From the NCBI GenBank assembly GCA_020638335.1, contig JACKIT010000006.1:18070-82069 (forward strand): a stretch of DNA of 64,000 bases, given 5' to 3'. The translations under genes were made by a program, and so were the position numbers. Below, piece by piece: positions 51,458 to 60,879 of the stretch. The notes under the pieces are model-generated. The model was given only the letters and a program-made list of their open reading frames with translations. It ran no database searches and was not told the origin of the DNA. Origin of the DNA: Rhodospirillales bacterium (GTDB lineage: Bacteria; Pseudomonadota; Alphaproteobacteria; Micavibrionales; Micavibrionaceae). Positions within the stretch are counted from its first letter, which is position 1. Each line of letters starts with the position of its first letter.

Positions 51458-53445
51458 TTTTTCTTTTTGCTCTTCTTTGGCTTGGGCGGTCTTATCTTTT
51501 TAGAGGGCTGGTCTTCGTCAAACATTCCCGACATATCGTATTTGTCTTTTTCATCGTCCAGACCCAAAGCTTCCTCAACTTCATCTTCAGCCATTTCGGC
51601 CAGAGGGTGCAGCGCCGGGCCTTTATCAATGGCTTCATCCATTTGCTTGTCTTCTTCGGTTTCGCCAAACAGGTGGATGGGCACGCCAAGGGATTTCATA
51701 ATGATCATCTGCTGAATCACGCCGATGAAAGCGGAAAAGGTCCAGTATATCACGAGCCCGGAGGCAAATCGTGACATGATAAAAGCAAACAGGAAGGGCA
51801 TATAGTTCGCCATATCACGCTGGAGCGGGTCTTGTGGCGGGGGATTGAGTTTCTTCTGGATGATCATCGCCACCAGCATCAAACACGGCCAGACACCAAT
51901 CATCAAGAAGGCGGGCGGATTCCATGGGATGAGTCCGAACAGATTAAATACACTGGTTGGGTCTGCAGCGGAGAGATCCTGAATCCAGCCAAAAAACGGT
52001 GCATGACGAATTTCAATCGTGACAAAAAATGTTTTATAGAGTGCGAAGAAAATCGGAATTTGCAGCAAAATCGGCAAGCAGCCTGACATCGGATTAACGC
52101 CTTCGCGCTGGTACATCTGGATGAGTTCGGCTTGCATTTTTTGTTTGTCGTCTGGATATTTTTCACGTAACTCCATCACCAGCGGCGAGACTTTCTTCAT
52201 CTTGGCGAAAGAGCGGTAAGATGTGTTTGTGAGCGGGAAAACGGCACCGCGAATGAGAATCGTCATGATAATAATCGCCACGCCCATGTTTCCGATAGTA
52301 CTGCCTAAAAAATGCAGTAGATAGAAAAACGGTTTGGTCATGAACCAGAACCAGCCAAAATCAACGGCCAGATCAAATTGTGGAATCTTAAGATTTGTTT
52401 CATAATCCTGGAGCAAAAACACGCGTTTAGCTCCGACAAATAAGCGGCTTTGGATTTCACCGCTCTGGCCGGGTTTTAACTCTAATGCCGCGCCAAGATA
52501 ATCAGCTTGATAGAGTCCCTGGTTGTCGTTGTCTTTTTGATCGCCTGCAAAGCTATAGCTGTATTTAACATTTTGCCCTTGTGGGGGAATGAGCGCAGTG
52601 AGCCAGTATTTATCAGTAAAACCAAGCCAGCCCTGCTGGGCTTGAGATGAGAATTTTTGGGTTTTACGCATATCTTTATAGCTATTGTTGAACAGCTCTT
52701 CGCCAATAAAACCGACCGGGCCTTCATGTGAAACCCACATGCCCTGAAAATCCGGCGGGATGCCTTTTTGTGAGATGAGGCCGTAGGGATAAAGGGTAAT
52801 ATTACGCCCGGAATTGTTGGCCACGCGCTGCGTTACAGTAAACATAAAATGTTCGTCCAGTTCAAGGCGACGTTCAAACGTCACGCCTTGGCCGTTATTC
52901 CAAACAAGCGTTACTGGGTTGCCCGGCGATAATTGCGCATTTCCACGTACGCTCCAGTTCGTATTTTTGTTTGGCACGGTTATGTTTTTATTGCTAGTGA
53001 TCCAGCCATATTCAATACTGCGCGGAAACTCCGTCAGGCGCGGATTGAGAACCGTAACGTTATCTTTTTTCTCAAGTGTTTGAAAATATTCGCTTAAGGC
53101 CACATCATCAAGGCGTCCACCATTTAAATCCAGTGAACCATAAATTTCTGCATTTTTGATTTTAATCCGGCCACTGTGGGTAATGATTTCCGAACGCGGT
53201 TTGGTTGGTACGGGATTGACCTCTTCCAGCGCGGCCGGGCCCAGAGCCTGTTTGATTTCAGCTTCTATCTGTGTACGTTGTTTAATCGCTTCGCGCTGAG
53301 GCTTGAGTACGTAACTGTCATAGGAAAAATAAAGCACCGCTGCGAGAATAAAAAAGATGAACATATTGCGTAAATCTTCAGGATGCATTTGATCCTTGTT
53401 CATCGGATTATTGGGCGGGGTTGGCAGGTGTTTTGGATCGGCCAT
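51454..53445 (-). CDS. yidC: Membrane protein insertase YidC
   Basis: ATG 53445 starts the plausible protein (663 residues); the frame extends to 53652 but that part overlaps yidD and lacks similarity. The N-terminal helix is FIFFILAAVLYFS, a large periplasmic domain follows (about 60-400), then five membrane helices with MTILIRGAVFPLTNTSYRSF and QREGVNPMSGCLPILLQIPI. The tail is very basic (KKIRPPKPKKSKKKK), which may touch ribosomes. It is longer than the usual 560-600 residues. Confidence 0.95.
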   Translation of the reverse strand: MADPKHLPTPPNNPMNKDQMHPEDLRNMFIFFILAAVLYFSYDSYVLKPQREAIKQRTQIEAEIKQALGPAALEEVNPVPTKPRSEIITHSGRIKIKNAEIYGSLDLNGGRLDDVALSEYFQTLEKKDNVTVLNPRLTEFPRSIEYGWITSNKNITVPNKNTNWSVRGNAQLSPGNPVTLVWNNGQGVTFERRLELDEHFMFTVTQRVANNSGRNITLYPYGLISQKGIPPDFQGMWVSHEGPVGFIGEELFNNSYKDMRKTQKFSSQAQQGWLGFTDKYWLTALIPPQGQNVKYSYSFAGDQKDNDNQGLYQADYLGAALELKPGQSGEIQSRLFVGAKRVFLLQDYETNLKIPQFDLAVDFGWFWFMTKPFFYLLHFLGSTIGNMGVAIIIMTILIRGAVFPLTNTSYRSFAKMKKVSPLVMELREKYPDDKQKMQAELIQMYQREGVNPMSGCLPILLQIPIFFALYKTFFVTIEIRHAPFFGWIQDLSAADPTSVFNLFGLIPWNPPAFLMIGVWPCLMLVAMIIQKKLNPPPQDPLQRDMANYMPFLFAFIMSRFASGLVIYWTFSAFIGVIQQMIIMKSLGVPIHLFGETEEDKQMDEAIDKGPALHPLAEMAEDEVEEALGLDDEKDKYDMSGMFDEDQPSKKIRPPKPKKSKKKK

Positions 53446-53515
53446 TTGTGTTTGCTTTGCTTTATGTCGTGTAATTTGGGTTTGGAAGCGTTTATAGCCG
53501 ATATGGGAGGTGCGA

Positions 53516-53749
53516 TCAATCGGCGTTTTGGGATTTTGGCGGCACGGGGTCGTGTGCGCGACCTTTGTAAAACGGGTGGCATTTGAGAATGCGATGAGTG
53601 GCCAACCACAAGCCTTTGAGTGTACCGTGGTTTTCAATAGCCTCATGTGCATAGGCCGAGCATGTCGGCTGGAAACGACAATTGCGGCCTAAAAATGGTG
53701 AAATAGTAGCGCTATAAAGCTTAATCAGGGCTTGCAAGAAGCGTTTCAT
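53516..53749 (-). CDS. yidD: Membrane protein insertion efficiency factor YidD
   Basis: From ATG 53749 the protein has 77 residues. LIKLYSATISPFLGRNCRF followed by PTCSAYAHEAIENHG is the invariant YidD core with its Cys residues. It overlaps the rnpA stop by 4 nt. YidD helps insertion through YidC, whose gene follows. Confidence 0.95.
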   Translation of the reverse strand: MKRFLQALIKLYSATISPFLGRNCRFQPTCSAYAHEAIENHGTLKGLWLATHRILKCHPFYKGRAHDPVPPKSQNAD

Positions 53750-54120
53750 TGGTTTTGTCCTTGCTCCAGGCCCATTTTGCGCAGGCACCAGCGCAAATCA
53801 TCGCACAACGCTTCGTAAGGGCGTACAAGGGTTTGCGGACGCCCTACCAGAATGTAGTCATGGCCATCGCGTGCGGCGGCGGGCAGGACATCGGCGGCGG
53901 CGGCGCGCAGGCGGCGTTTGATACGATTGCGTCGTACGGCGGACTTATCGACGCGCTTGCTCACTGTGAAGCCGATGCGCTTTTCGCCCGCTTCATTAGG
54001 CGCGGTTTGGAGAATGAGACCGTGAGAGACCCATTTGCGGCCTTTTCCCTGAATTTTCAGGAATTCGGCGCGCTTTTTAATCTGCGTGAGCGAGGATTGT
54101 TGATCTTTAGTTGCGTGCAT
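53746..54120 (-). CDS. rnpA: Ribonuclease P protein component
   Basis: A 124-residue basic protein. RIGFTVSKRVDKSAVRRNR with IKRRLRAA is the RNA-binding RNR motif. With the RNase P RNA it trims the 5' ends of tRNAs. It follows rpmH across a hairpin (54151-54179) that may lower its transcription. Confidence 0.95.
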   Translation of the reverse strand: MHATKDQQSSLTQIKKRAEFLKIQGKGRKWVSHGLILQTAPNEAGEKRIGFTVSKRVDKSAVRRNRIKRRLRAAAADVLPAAARDGHDYILVGRPQTLVRPYEALCDDLRWCLRKMGLEQGQNQ

Positions 54121-54150
54121 GGGTGCGAGTATAGCAAATAACTATAGAAA

Positions 54151-54179
54151 AAGGCGCAAACTTTAAGGTTTTGCGCCTT
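54151..54179 (-). terminator. Hairpin with T-run between rpmH and rnpA
   Basis: aaggcgcaaa (54151-54160) pairs perfectly with tttgcgcctt (54170-54179) around a 9-nt loop. On the minus strand the stem runs into TTTTTC. It sits 25 nt after the rpmH stop and 31 nt before rnpA, so it is probably a partial terminator that lets some transcripts reach rnpA. Confidence 0.75.
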
Positions 54180-54203
54180 CAAACAAATATTAGAGCTTAA
54201 AAC

Positions 54204-54338
54204 CTAAGCTGACAGGCGCTTACGGCCTTTTGCACGGCGGCGGGCCAGAACCTGGCGGCCCTGCTTTGTAGCCATACGCGAGCGGAAGCCGTGGCGGCGT
54301 TTGCGAACCAAGTTACTGGGCTGGAATGTACGTTTCAT
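54204..54338 (-). CDS. rpmH: 50S ribosomal protein L34
   Basis: A 44-residue gene that reads [20 protein letters not shown] and ends AKGRKRLSA, a full-length L34. It lies in the universal order rpmH-rnpA-yidD-yidC. A strong promoter is directly upstream and a hairpin terminator downstream. Confidence 0.98.
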   Translation of the reverse strand: MKRTFQPSNLVRKRRHGFRSRMATKQGRQVLARRRAKGRKRLSA

Positions 54339-54396
54339 CTTACTTTCGCCTTGTTTACAGGCGCCTCAAATCCTTAGAATTCATCAAAGTGTGAGG

Positions 54397-54426
54397 TTTA
54401 TACCCTTATTGGAAGCAGGATGTCAA
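54397..54426 (-). promoter_or_regulatory. Sigma-70 promoter of rpmH
   Basis: On the minus strand TTGACA (54421-54426), an 18-nt spacer and TATAAA (54397-54402) lie about 60 nt before the rpmH ATG. The -35 is a perfect match, as expected for a ribosomal gene. Confidence 0.75.
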
Positions 54427-54452
54427 TCAATTCGCTGAATTAATTCGTCTGC

Positions 54453-55508
54453 TTACCCAACGTTCAGGTAATCGGTCTTGATGTCGACGCTGGAGCGCTG
54501 GCCAATGTCTTTGAAATGGGTTTTAAGCCAATTCTGGGCCTCAGCGCGCCCTTGATCGCGTAAATCCTTAAGAAAGGACCAATCTGTGTTGAATTTGCTG
54601 GAAGCGGACAGACCGCCCATAGTGTCTTCGGCACGGATCGCATGGAGCAAAATATCCTTATAATAGTCTTTATATTCATCCTTGAGCATGTCCTCGCCGA
54701 TCAGACGTTTGACGAAATCGATGGCGCGGAGTTCTTTTAACAAAGCGGCGTTGAAGGTGATTTCGTTGAGGCGATCCTGAATAGCGGACGTATCTTTCGG
54801 GATTTCATCACGGATAATCGGATTGACGTGAACAACCAGAATATCGCGACTTTGCGCGTTATAAAAAAGTGGCCAGAGTGATGGATTGCCCATATAGCCA
54901 CCATCCCAATAGGCCTGACCGTCAATTTCAATAGCCTGGAATAAGAAAGGCAACGCGGCGGAGGCAAGGATAGCATCAATGCTTACTTCTTCGTTCTCGA
55001 AAACCTTTGGTGTACCCGTGCAGACATTGGTGGCGGTAATGAAGAGTTTTGTACAATCGCAACTGTGAACTTTATCAATATCGATGATGTTTTCCAGTAT
55101 GGCGCGCAAAGGCTCGATATTTAAAGGGTTGAATTGATAGGGTGATACATTGCTTATCAAGCCTTCAGCAAAAGATTGATATTGGGCATAAGCCGGATGA
55201 GCATCCAGATTCCAGAATTTGGCTATGTTGTTTTGTGTTTGAGTCAGCGGGTTATAAAACGCGCTTGCATCGGCGATGTCTTTCCAAAAGCTCTCCAAAA
55301 GCTCGCGAGCTTTTTCGCGCCCGCTTGTGCTCATACCTTGTACGAGCGCCGCAGCATTCATGGCTCCAGCGGAGGTAGCGCTGATGGCTTCAAAATCAAG
55401 GCGGTTATCTTCCAGTAAGGCATCAAGGACGCCCCACGTAAAAGCGCCGTGCGACCCACCGCCCTGAAGGGCGAGGTTAAGGGTTTTGATTTGCGCAGAT
55501 TTTGTCAT
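54453..55508 (-). CDS. Patatin-like phospholipase
   Basis: A 351-residue protein. The oxyanion motif is LALQGGGSHGAFTWGV, the nucleophile Ser lies in ISATSAGAMNAA, and the catalytic Asp is in YWDGGYMGNP. The nucleophile elbow is ATSAG rather than the usual GxSxG, with Ala in the first Gly place. No signal peptide, so it is cytosolic or secreted by another route. The family includes lysophospholipases and lipid acyl hydrolases. Confidence 0.88.
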   Translation of the reverse strand: MTKSAQIKTLNLALQGGGSHGAFTWGVLDALLEDNRLDFEAISATSAGAMNAAALVQGMSTSGREKARELLESFWKDIADASAFYNPLTQTQNNIAKFWNLDAHPAYAQYQSFAEGLISNVSPYQFNPLNIEPLRAILENIIDIDKVHSCDCTKLFITATNVCTGTPKVFENEEVSIDAILASAALPFLFQAIEIDGQAYWDGGYMGNPSLWPLFYNAQSRDILVVHVNPIIRDEIPKDTSAIQDRLNEITFNAALLKELRAIDFVKRLIGEDMLKDEYKDYYKDILLHAIRAEDTMGGLSASSKFNTDWSFLKDLRDQGRAEAQNWLKTHFKDIGQRSSVDIKTDYLNVG

Positions 55509-55538
55509 ATTTTAAGGGGCTTATTTGCAGTTTAAACC

Positions 55539-56189
55539 CTAGCGGATCGGCAAGTCCCATTCCATACCAAGGCGGAATTCGTGGGTATCAAAATCGACAT
55601 CATAGCTGCCGATTTCCAAATCCGATACAGCATCGACGTAACGGTATCCTGCGATGAAAGCCATATCTGGACTGGGGCGGTATTTGATCCCGGCTGCCGC
55701 GTTCCAGATGATTCCAGTATGATCAGATGAGGCATTGACCATTAAACCGGAGCCATCATTGATTTCACCAGAGTGCCAACCATAGCCCAAGCCGCCGCCA
55801 ATATAGGGCTGGATCGACCAGGGCACATCGAAATCATAGTACATATTGGCGAACAGTAATGTACTTTTGAGTTCACCGCCGGAGCTAAATGTGCCAACGC
55901 CGGCAATGTCGGCTGTAGAGAATTCAGCGTTGCGGTAGGATAGTTCCCCTTCAATGCGGAGCTGTTGAGACAAACGCATCCCAAGAGCGCCAGCAAAAGA
56001 CATCGTATTATCTATCTCAAAGTCGCCGTTATTGCCGCTGGCGCTTTCGGTAAATTCCTGATCGTTAAATGTATTGAGGCCAAGATAACCTGCGAGATAA
56101 AAGCGGCTTGTTTGTGCCTGTGCGTTGGAAACGCTGCTTAAAAGCAGTGCAATTACGGCGATAGCGAGAGTAAGATGCGTTTTGATCAT
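55539..56189 (-). CDS. Outer-membrane beta-barrel protein
   Basis: ATG 56189 gives 216 residues with a signal peptide (MIKTHLTLAIAVIALLLSS, cut near NAQAQT). The rest shows alternating aromatic and polar strands: FYLAGYLGLNTFND, MRLSQQLRIEGELSYRN, MYYDFDVPWSIQPYIGGGLG. It ends with EFRLGMEWDLPIR. It resembles small eight-strand OmpA/Omp25-like barrels. GTG 56201 could also start it. Confidence 0.8.
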   Translation of the reverse strand: MIKTHLTLAIAVIALLLSSVSNAQAQTSRFYLAGYLGLNTFNDQEFTESASGNNGDFEIDNTMSFAGALGMRLSQQLRIEGELSYRNAEFSTADIAGVGTFSSGGELKSTLLFANMYYDFDVPWSIQPYIGGGLGYGWHSGEINDGSGLMVNASSDHTGIIWNAAAGIKYRPSPDMAFIAGYRYVDAVSDLEIGSYDVDFDTHEFRLGMEWDLPIR

Positions 56190-56270
56190 GATGTTTCTCA
56201 CAGTGTGGAAATTTTTGAAATAAGAAGAAGAGAAAACACTGCAGCGCTAATGGCTACGCTTTTAAGGATA

Positions 56271-56300
56271 GCAAAAAGCGGGCTATAAAGAAACCCGCTT
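56271..56300 (-). terminator. Terminator of the 56332-56952 gene
   Basis: aagcggg (56276-56282) pairs with cccgctt (56294-56300). On the minus strand the stem is followed by TTTTTGC. It lies 31 nt after the stop at 56332. Confidence 0.65.
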
Positions 56301-56331
56301 TCATATCTACATTTTATGAGTTTTTGGTCGT

Positions 56332-56952
56332 TTAAGAAACCGGTGTATCGACTTTTACAGGTAAATCGGCGGCAATTGGATCATCGTCAAGCATTTCGAT
56401 CATGCCTGTCGGCTGAACCGCGAAGTTGGCAATAAATAACGCGTTGGAATAAAACACAACGGCATCGCAGAGATAATGGCCCTGCTCATTCACGCCTTCA
56501 AATGTGGCCGGGCGGATGGTGCCTTCAATAACCGAGCGGGTCGTATCATCCATGTCGGCAGGCATATTCGGGTCATCCATGGTTTCAGCAACATAGAACG
56601 GCCCTTCCTCGCCGCGCACGAAAAAACAGAAAAAGCGTAAATAATCGAGGACATTTTCTTCTGTGACTTTGATTGGCGCTTTAGCATTCACTTCATGGAT
56701 TGGTGGAGATGTACCATTGAGGCGGAATAAATTGCCCTGATCTGTCAGGTAATAGATATTCAGCTTGGGATTTGTCCAGTTAGGGTCTTTAACGCGGATG
56801 AGGGCTACCTGATCATAGAAAGGCAGCATACGCCAGTGAACCTGCGTTGTTTCTGAAGATACGCGGTATTTACCATCAATCTGGTCTATTTGCTCCAAGA
56901 ATCCGGCGAGTTCGTCGCCTTGAACCGCGTTCCAGTTATTATCGTGATACAT
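56332..56952 (-). CDS. Hypothetical protein of unknown family
   Basis: A 206-residue soluble, acidic protein without a signal peptide. It has aromatic segments (VHWRMLPFYDQVALIRV, LNIYYLTDQGNLFRLNG) and a later FEGVNEQGHYLCDAVVFYSN. The composition suggests a compact alpha/beta fold. I do not recognise the family. It has its own terminator and a long AT-rich region upstream, so it is probably a single-gene unit. Confidence 0.65.
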   Translation of the reverse strand: MYHDNNWNAVQGDELAGFLEQIDQIDGKYRVSSETTQVHWRMLPFYDQVALIRVKDPNWTNPKLNIYYLTDQGNLFRLNGTSPPIHEVNAKAPIKVTEENVLDYLRFFCFFVRGEEGPFYVAETMDDPNMPADMDDTTRSVIEGTIRPATFEGVNEQGHYLCDAVVFYSNALFIANFAVQPTGMIEMLDDDPIAADLPVKVDTPVS

Positions 56953-57375
56953 GGGGAGTTTCTATCCTTGTCCGCTTCATAATTAACGTATTATTTGCAA
57001 ATATTTAGAACCCGCGCAAGCCCTTTATGGCGTCAGTAAATATTTACGTGCTTTATATCTTTCTTACTATTCAGAATTACACAAAACAGGTCAAGTATAT
57101 TGTCAGAAATATCGATTCCTATACAAAAAATTCCTCGGAAACCGTTGTCTGTCAACGTGTTTTGATACAGAATCCGGTAGTGTGCTAGAAAAGTATATGG
57201 TTAGGGTCAAATATTAATAAAATTTTATACAAATATGATCTAATATATTAGAAGAGGAAAGGGTAGATTATTACCGTTTTTAAAAAACAGAATAATAATA
57301 ATACCTTATATATTCCCTCATATGTTAGGGCGTTTGTTTTATGCGTGTAGTAAATGAGTTGAGTTGGTAACTTTT
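56953..57375. other. AT-rich intergenic region without a visible gene
   Basis: This stretch of 423 nt separates two divergent genes and is clearly AT-richer than its surroundings. It holds a perfect 12-bp palindrome (ctaatatattag, 57240-57251) and aat trinucleotide repeats near 57290-57305. No ORF with a plausible start is seen. Promoters for both neighbours must lie here, but no box is convincing by eye. Confidence 0.5.
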
Positions 57376-59073
57376 ATGATTATTGAAGGACAAAATATCG
57401 AAGAAACTGACAAGTCACAGGATAAAGAGGTTTTTACTGAACAAACTGTTGTGATTGATAACACCAGTTCTCAGGATACGGCAATGTCCGAAAATAATGG
57501 TGTTATCGAAAATATTAAAATTTTTGGCAACCCGGATTTTAAAAAACTCGAGGGCAGCGATCAGGAAAATGGCAATGATTCTGACAGACCTTCGTCTATA
57601 GAACTTAATAGTTTTGGTTCTATTTATCTGGATATACAGGCCGTTTATGAGAATTTTATATCGCTGGGGCAAATTTTTAAAACTATTCCTCTCAATTTTG
57701 GAACACGGCCTGTAACACAACTGCAACTTTCGGGCTACAATATCATTTCAAAAAACCTGAAAGAGGTAGATGTTCTCGAACGGTCGTATCAGGACGGAAA
57801 AATATCAAGTCAGGGTCCCGACACTTTTGAAAACGACCTGTACCAATCGTCGAACACAATTGGCAATGTTATAGGACTGACAAACACCTCTCACAAAGAA
57901 AGTGGCGGAACCAACACATCAGAAGATCCGGCGAAGACCGAACCTGCACAAGTTATCATCGGCATCATTGATCAGGGTGCGTATGCCAGCCAGTTCAACA
58001 ATAATGACTATCTGTATGTCAATGAAGGGGAAACGCCAGGCGACGGTATTGACAATGATAATAACGGCTATATTGACGATTATACCGGCTATAGCTTGCT
58101 AACCAATAGCACAACGGATACTGAGCACGCAGGTCCTGAGAATAATGGCTGGATTCCCTATCCTGTAATGACGCATGGTGTGGGCATGACGAACAACGTG
58201 ATCGGTCAGTTGAATGCAGCGGAAACGATTACAGGAACGGCACCAGATGCTAAAATCATGACTCTTAAATTTACCGAAACAAATTTGGGATCTTATATTA
58301 GGATAACGCATGCTATAGAAGCCGGTCTGGAAAACGGCGCACGTATCTTCAGCTTGAGCTTTAGTGTTGCTTCAGAGTCTTATTTTGATTTGTGGTCGGA
58401 CATGCTTGCACTTCATGATGCCGTTCTTGTCACGTATGCGGGTTCTTACGATGTCGATTCTGGCGAGCCAGAATCCGGGGAAACGCATGCAGACAATATC
58501 ATAAAGGTTACCCGCATCCAGAGCGATGGGAGTAACTTCTTTTCTGGAGACGGTATCGAATTCATCGAGGAGAGCGGCGCACATTCCTCCTCTATCTCGA
58601 TAGTTGCCGGCAAGGTCGCCGCCATATGGGCGCAAGACCCGAATATGAGTCTTGCTGATGTTCGCTTCGCGCTTGAAAAATCAGCCTCCCAGGATGCGCC
58701 AATTCTGGTTGATCATGGCGCGGATACGGCCACGCAATATGGCATGATCGATCTTGCGACGGCCATTGACATCATACAGAATGGTAAAACAACCCTTATT
58801 GATAATGCATCCTTCACAACTCCTGAGCAGATTATCGATTTTGATGAAGGCATGGATCGGATAGATATTTCAGATGTCCTTGACAGCTATGATCTGGTTG
58901 ATGATGCGATTACAGACTTTCTGCAAATTACTGATAACGGCATGGATTCAACAGTCTATGTTGATGTTGATGGCGGCGGCGATAATTTCCAGGCTGTCGC
59001 ACTCATCCTGGGTGTCACAGGTTTGACCGACGAACAAGCTCTTGAAGCTTCAGGTAATATTATTACAGTTTAG
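57376..59073 (+). CDS. Subtilase-like exoprotein with type I secretion tail
   Basis: ATG 57376 gives 565 residues; no signal peptide. After a roughly 190-residue N-terminal region the S8 fold begins: Asp199 in IIGIIDQGAY, a calcium-type loop DGIDNDNNGYIDDYTGY, His267 in MTHGVGMTNNVIG, and Ser404 in ESGAHSSSISIVAG. The triad is present, but the GTS around Ser is AHS, and the oxyanion Asn (normally AGN) is Ser357 in YAGS. The C-terminal 90 residues (DFLQITDNGMDSTVYVDVDG) match type I secretion target domains. Weakly active or non-catalytic is possible. Confidence 0.8.
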   Translation: MIIEGQNIEETDKSQDKEVFTEQTVVIDNTSSQDTAMSENNGVIENIKIFGNPDFKKLEGSDQENGNDSDRPSSIELNSFGSIYLDIQAVYENFISLGQIFKTIPLNFGTRPVTQLQLSGYNIISKNLKEVDVLERSYQDGKISSQGPDTFENDLYQSSNTIGNVIGLTNTSHKESGGTNTSEDPAKTEPAQVIIGIIDQGAYASQFNNNDYLYVNEGETPGDGIDNDNNGYIDDYTGYSLLTNSTTDTEHAGPENNGWIPYPVMTHGVGMTNNVIGQLNAAETITGTAPDAKIMTLKFTETNLGSYIRITHAIEAGLENGARIFSLSFSVASESYFDLWSDMLALHDAVLVTYAGSYDVDSGEPESGETHADNIIKVTRIQSDGSNFFSGDGIEFIEESGAHSSSISIVAGKVAAIWAQDPNMSLADVRFALEKSASQDAPILVDHGADTATQYGMIDLATAIDIIQNGKTTLIDNASFTTPEQIIDFDEGMDRIDISDVLDSYDLVDDAITDFLQITDNGMDSTVYVDVDGGGDNFQAVALILGVTGLTDEQALEASGNIITV

Positions 59074-59083
59074 AAATATAAAG

Positions 59084-59113
59084 AAGATCGCTTAAAAATA
59101 AGCGGTCTTTTTT
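59084..59113 (+). terminator. Rho-independent terminator after the subtilase
   Basis: A 10-bp stem with one wobble pair (59084-59093 with 59100-59109) and a 6-nt loop of aaaaat is followed by T. The last T lies at the stop of the convergent O-antigen-ligase-like gene. Confidence 0.8.
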
Positions 59114-60386
59114 ATTGTGGAACGGCGTCTATAGTGTCGTGCGGTTTGATGATATGAACGCACAATGCGCTCAATAGTGTCAGCAAGCCCAGCCACCAGC
59201 CTTGCCAGAAACCATAGGCGGTACATGAAACCACCAGAGCAGCCATAAAAATACTTAAAGGCAGGCGCGCGGCGGTTTTATCTGCGCATAATTGCGTTGC
59301 CTGATATAAAATCTGCATCATTGCTGCCACAAAGATGCTTAAACCCAATGCGCCAAGTGCACCAAACTCGATCCAGATTTGCAGCACTGCATTATGCGGA
59401 TGCAGGACATGGTCCAGCGGCGTGTAAAGCATTGGCGTATCAAAATGCTCAACATGGCGGGTGGCTTCAATACCAAATCCATAGAACGGGCTTTCCAGTG
59501 CCTTACGCGCAACAAAATCCCAGATTTCCAAACGATCCGCAGCATAGGCCTGTGCAAACCATGATATGCCCTTCATATGTGAAGCCAATGTATTATAAAG
59601 AATTTGCGCTAACCAGGGGCTGGAGAGAATACCGGTGATAATTAGAGCGCCCAGTACAATCCAGACTTTTGGGCGAGCCAGTGGAAAGCCAAACCAAAAG
59701 AATGCGGTAGTCAATACTGCCAGATGTGCGGACTGGCTGTCGGTTAATGCTAAAATACCGATCATCGCAATCACAATTAGTGTAAAGAGCATATTTTTGG
59801 TGCGCACAAGAAGGCCTGCACGGCTTAAAAGCATTAGCGTTGGTGGGCAAAGCAGACATAATAGCACAACTGCGCGATTGGTTATGGAGACGTTTGTACT
59901 CATCAGAGGAACGTCAGAACTCCGCCAACTGTAATGGATCAAGCCGTGGGTTATAAGCTCACTCAAAGCCAGCAGGGCGCTGCCTAGAAAACATAGTGGA
60001 AATACCCAGCCAAGCCAGCGCGGCCAACATATCTCTGACGTATGCATAAGGGTAAAAAGCGCGGCGCCGCCAAAGAGGACTAGTGCAATTTTGCCACTAC
60101 GCTCAAGGGCAAACGCACTGTCAAAAGCCCATAAAGAGCTTAATGCGGCCAGCGAGACTGTAGCTATGGCAGTGATTAGATAGAATTTACTCAATGCTGG
60201 CCAATGGCCTGTTATGATACGAAAAACAGGTAGGCTCAAAAGCCCCATTGCGGCCGGCAAGAAGCCCAGTAAGCGCGGCGCCAACACTCCTACTAATGGC
60301 AATATACATAAAATAACCGCTATGCTTACCGGTAGAATATACGGCGCGCGTGGATTTTTTGGAAGGTGTGTTTGAGATTGAGACAT
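59112..60386 (-). CDS. O-antigen ligase/polymerase-like membrane protein (WaaL/Wzy type)
   Basis: A 424-residue protein with about 10-12 hydrophobic helices. Its large periplasmic loop contains DRLEIWDFVARKALESPFYG and FGIEATRHV with HPHNAVLQIWIEFG. The conserved Arg and the HxHN...E segment are the marks of the O-antigen ligase (Wzy_C) superfamily. It may attach or polymerise surface glycan. It has no glycan genes next to it. Confidence 0.82.
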   Translation of the reverse strand: MSQSQTHLPKNPRAPYILPVSIAVILCILPLVGVLAPRLLGFLPAAMGLLSLPVFRIITGHWPALSKFYLITAIATVSLAALSSLWAFDSAFALERSGKIALVLFGGAALFTLMHTSEICWPRWLGWVFPLCFLGSALLALSELITHGLIHYSWRSSDVPLMSTNVSITNRAVVLLCLLCPPTLMLLSRAGLLVRTKNMLFTLIVIAMIGILALTDSQSAHLAVLTTAFFWFGFPLARPKVWIVLGALIITGILSSPWLAQILYNTLASHMKGISWFAQAYAADRLEIWDFVARKALESPFYGFGIEATRHVEHFDTPMLYTPLDHVLHPHNAVLQIWIEFGALGALGLSIFVAAMMQILYQATQLCADKTAARLPLSIFMAALVVSCTAYGFWQGWWLGLLTLLSALCVHIIKPHDTIDAVPQ

Positions 60387-60441
60387 TTGTTATTGAGCCG
60401 AATTTGTTAAGGCTCTTATCATGGCGCATATGAACCATAAA

Positions 60442-60480
60442 AAAAAGCGTTTCATCAGTATGAGAGACAAAACGCTTTTT
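60442..60480. terminator. Bidirectional terminator
   Basis: aaaaagcgttt (60442-60452) pairs with aaacgcttttt (60470-60480), 11 bp with a 17-nt loop. There are T-runs on both strands. It ends the gene at 60506-60817 on the minus strand. Confidence 0.7.
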
Positions 60481-60505
60481 AATTTTTAATTATGAGGTGA
60501 CGATT

Positions 60506-60817
60506 TTATTCGTTGCTTTGTTCTGGTTGTTCGTCATCAAAGTTGAAATCAATGTTGGCATCAATGTTGGCATCATCGATTTCGTCAGAATTTTCGTCAG
60601 AGCCTTCTTCGGGGCTTTCTTCAACCAGTTCACTATCTTCTTCGCTCTCCATTTCTTCACCGGCAGCGGGCATAATATCGGCTAGTGCCGCTTCAGGACC
60701 GCCCAGTGCGGAAGGGGTTTCGGCGCTAAAGCGTGCACCAAACTCATCGGTTGCGGAAGCCGGAATAGACCAAGCTAAACCCAGGACCATGCTTACAAAA
60801 ATTGCTAAGAACCGCAT
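60506..60817 (-). CDS. Small secreted acidic protein, unknown
   Basis: A 103-residue protein with AGGAG before the ATG and a signal peptide (MRFLAIFVSMVLGLAWSIPA, cut near SATDE). The mature part is very acidic: about residues 55-103 are mostly Glu, Asp, Ser and Asn, with a short DANIDANIDFNFDD repeat. This may bind cations such as calcium. No known family is recognised. Confidence 0.65.
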   Translation of the reverse strand: MRFLAIFVSMVLGLAWSIPASATDEFGARFSAETPSALGGPEAALADIMPAAGEEMESEEDSELVEESPEEGSDENSDEIDDANIDANIDFNFDDEQPEQSNE

Positions 60818-60879
60818 ATATATCTCCTTTTTTGGTATGTCTTCCTTATAGCAGATGTAAAATTTTATGGCAATTTATT

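Noticed and set aside
57376..59073. RTX toxin
   Set aside because: No GGxGxDxxx nonapeptide repeats are present. Only the C-terminal type I secretion domain is similar.
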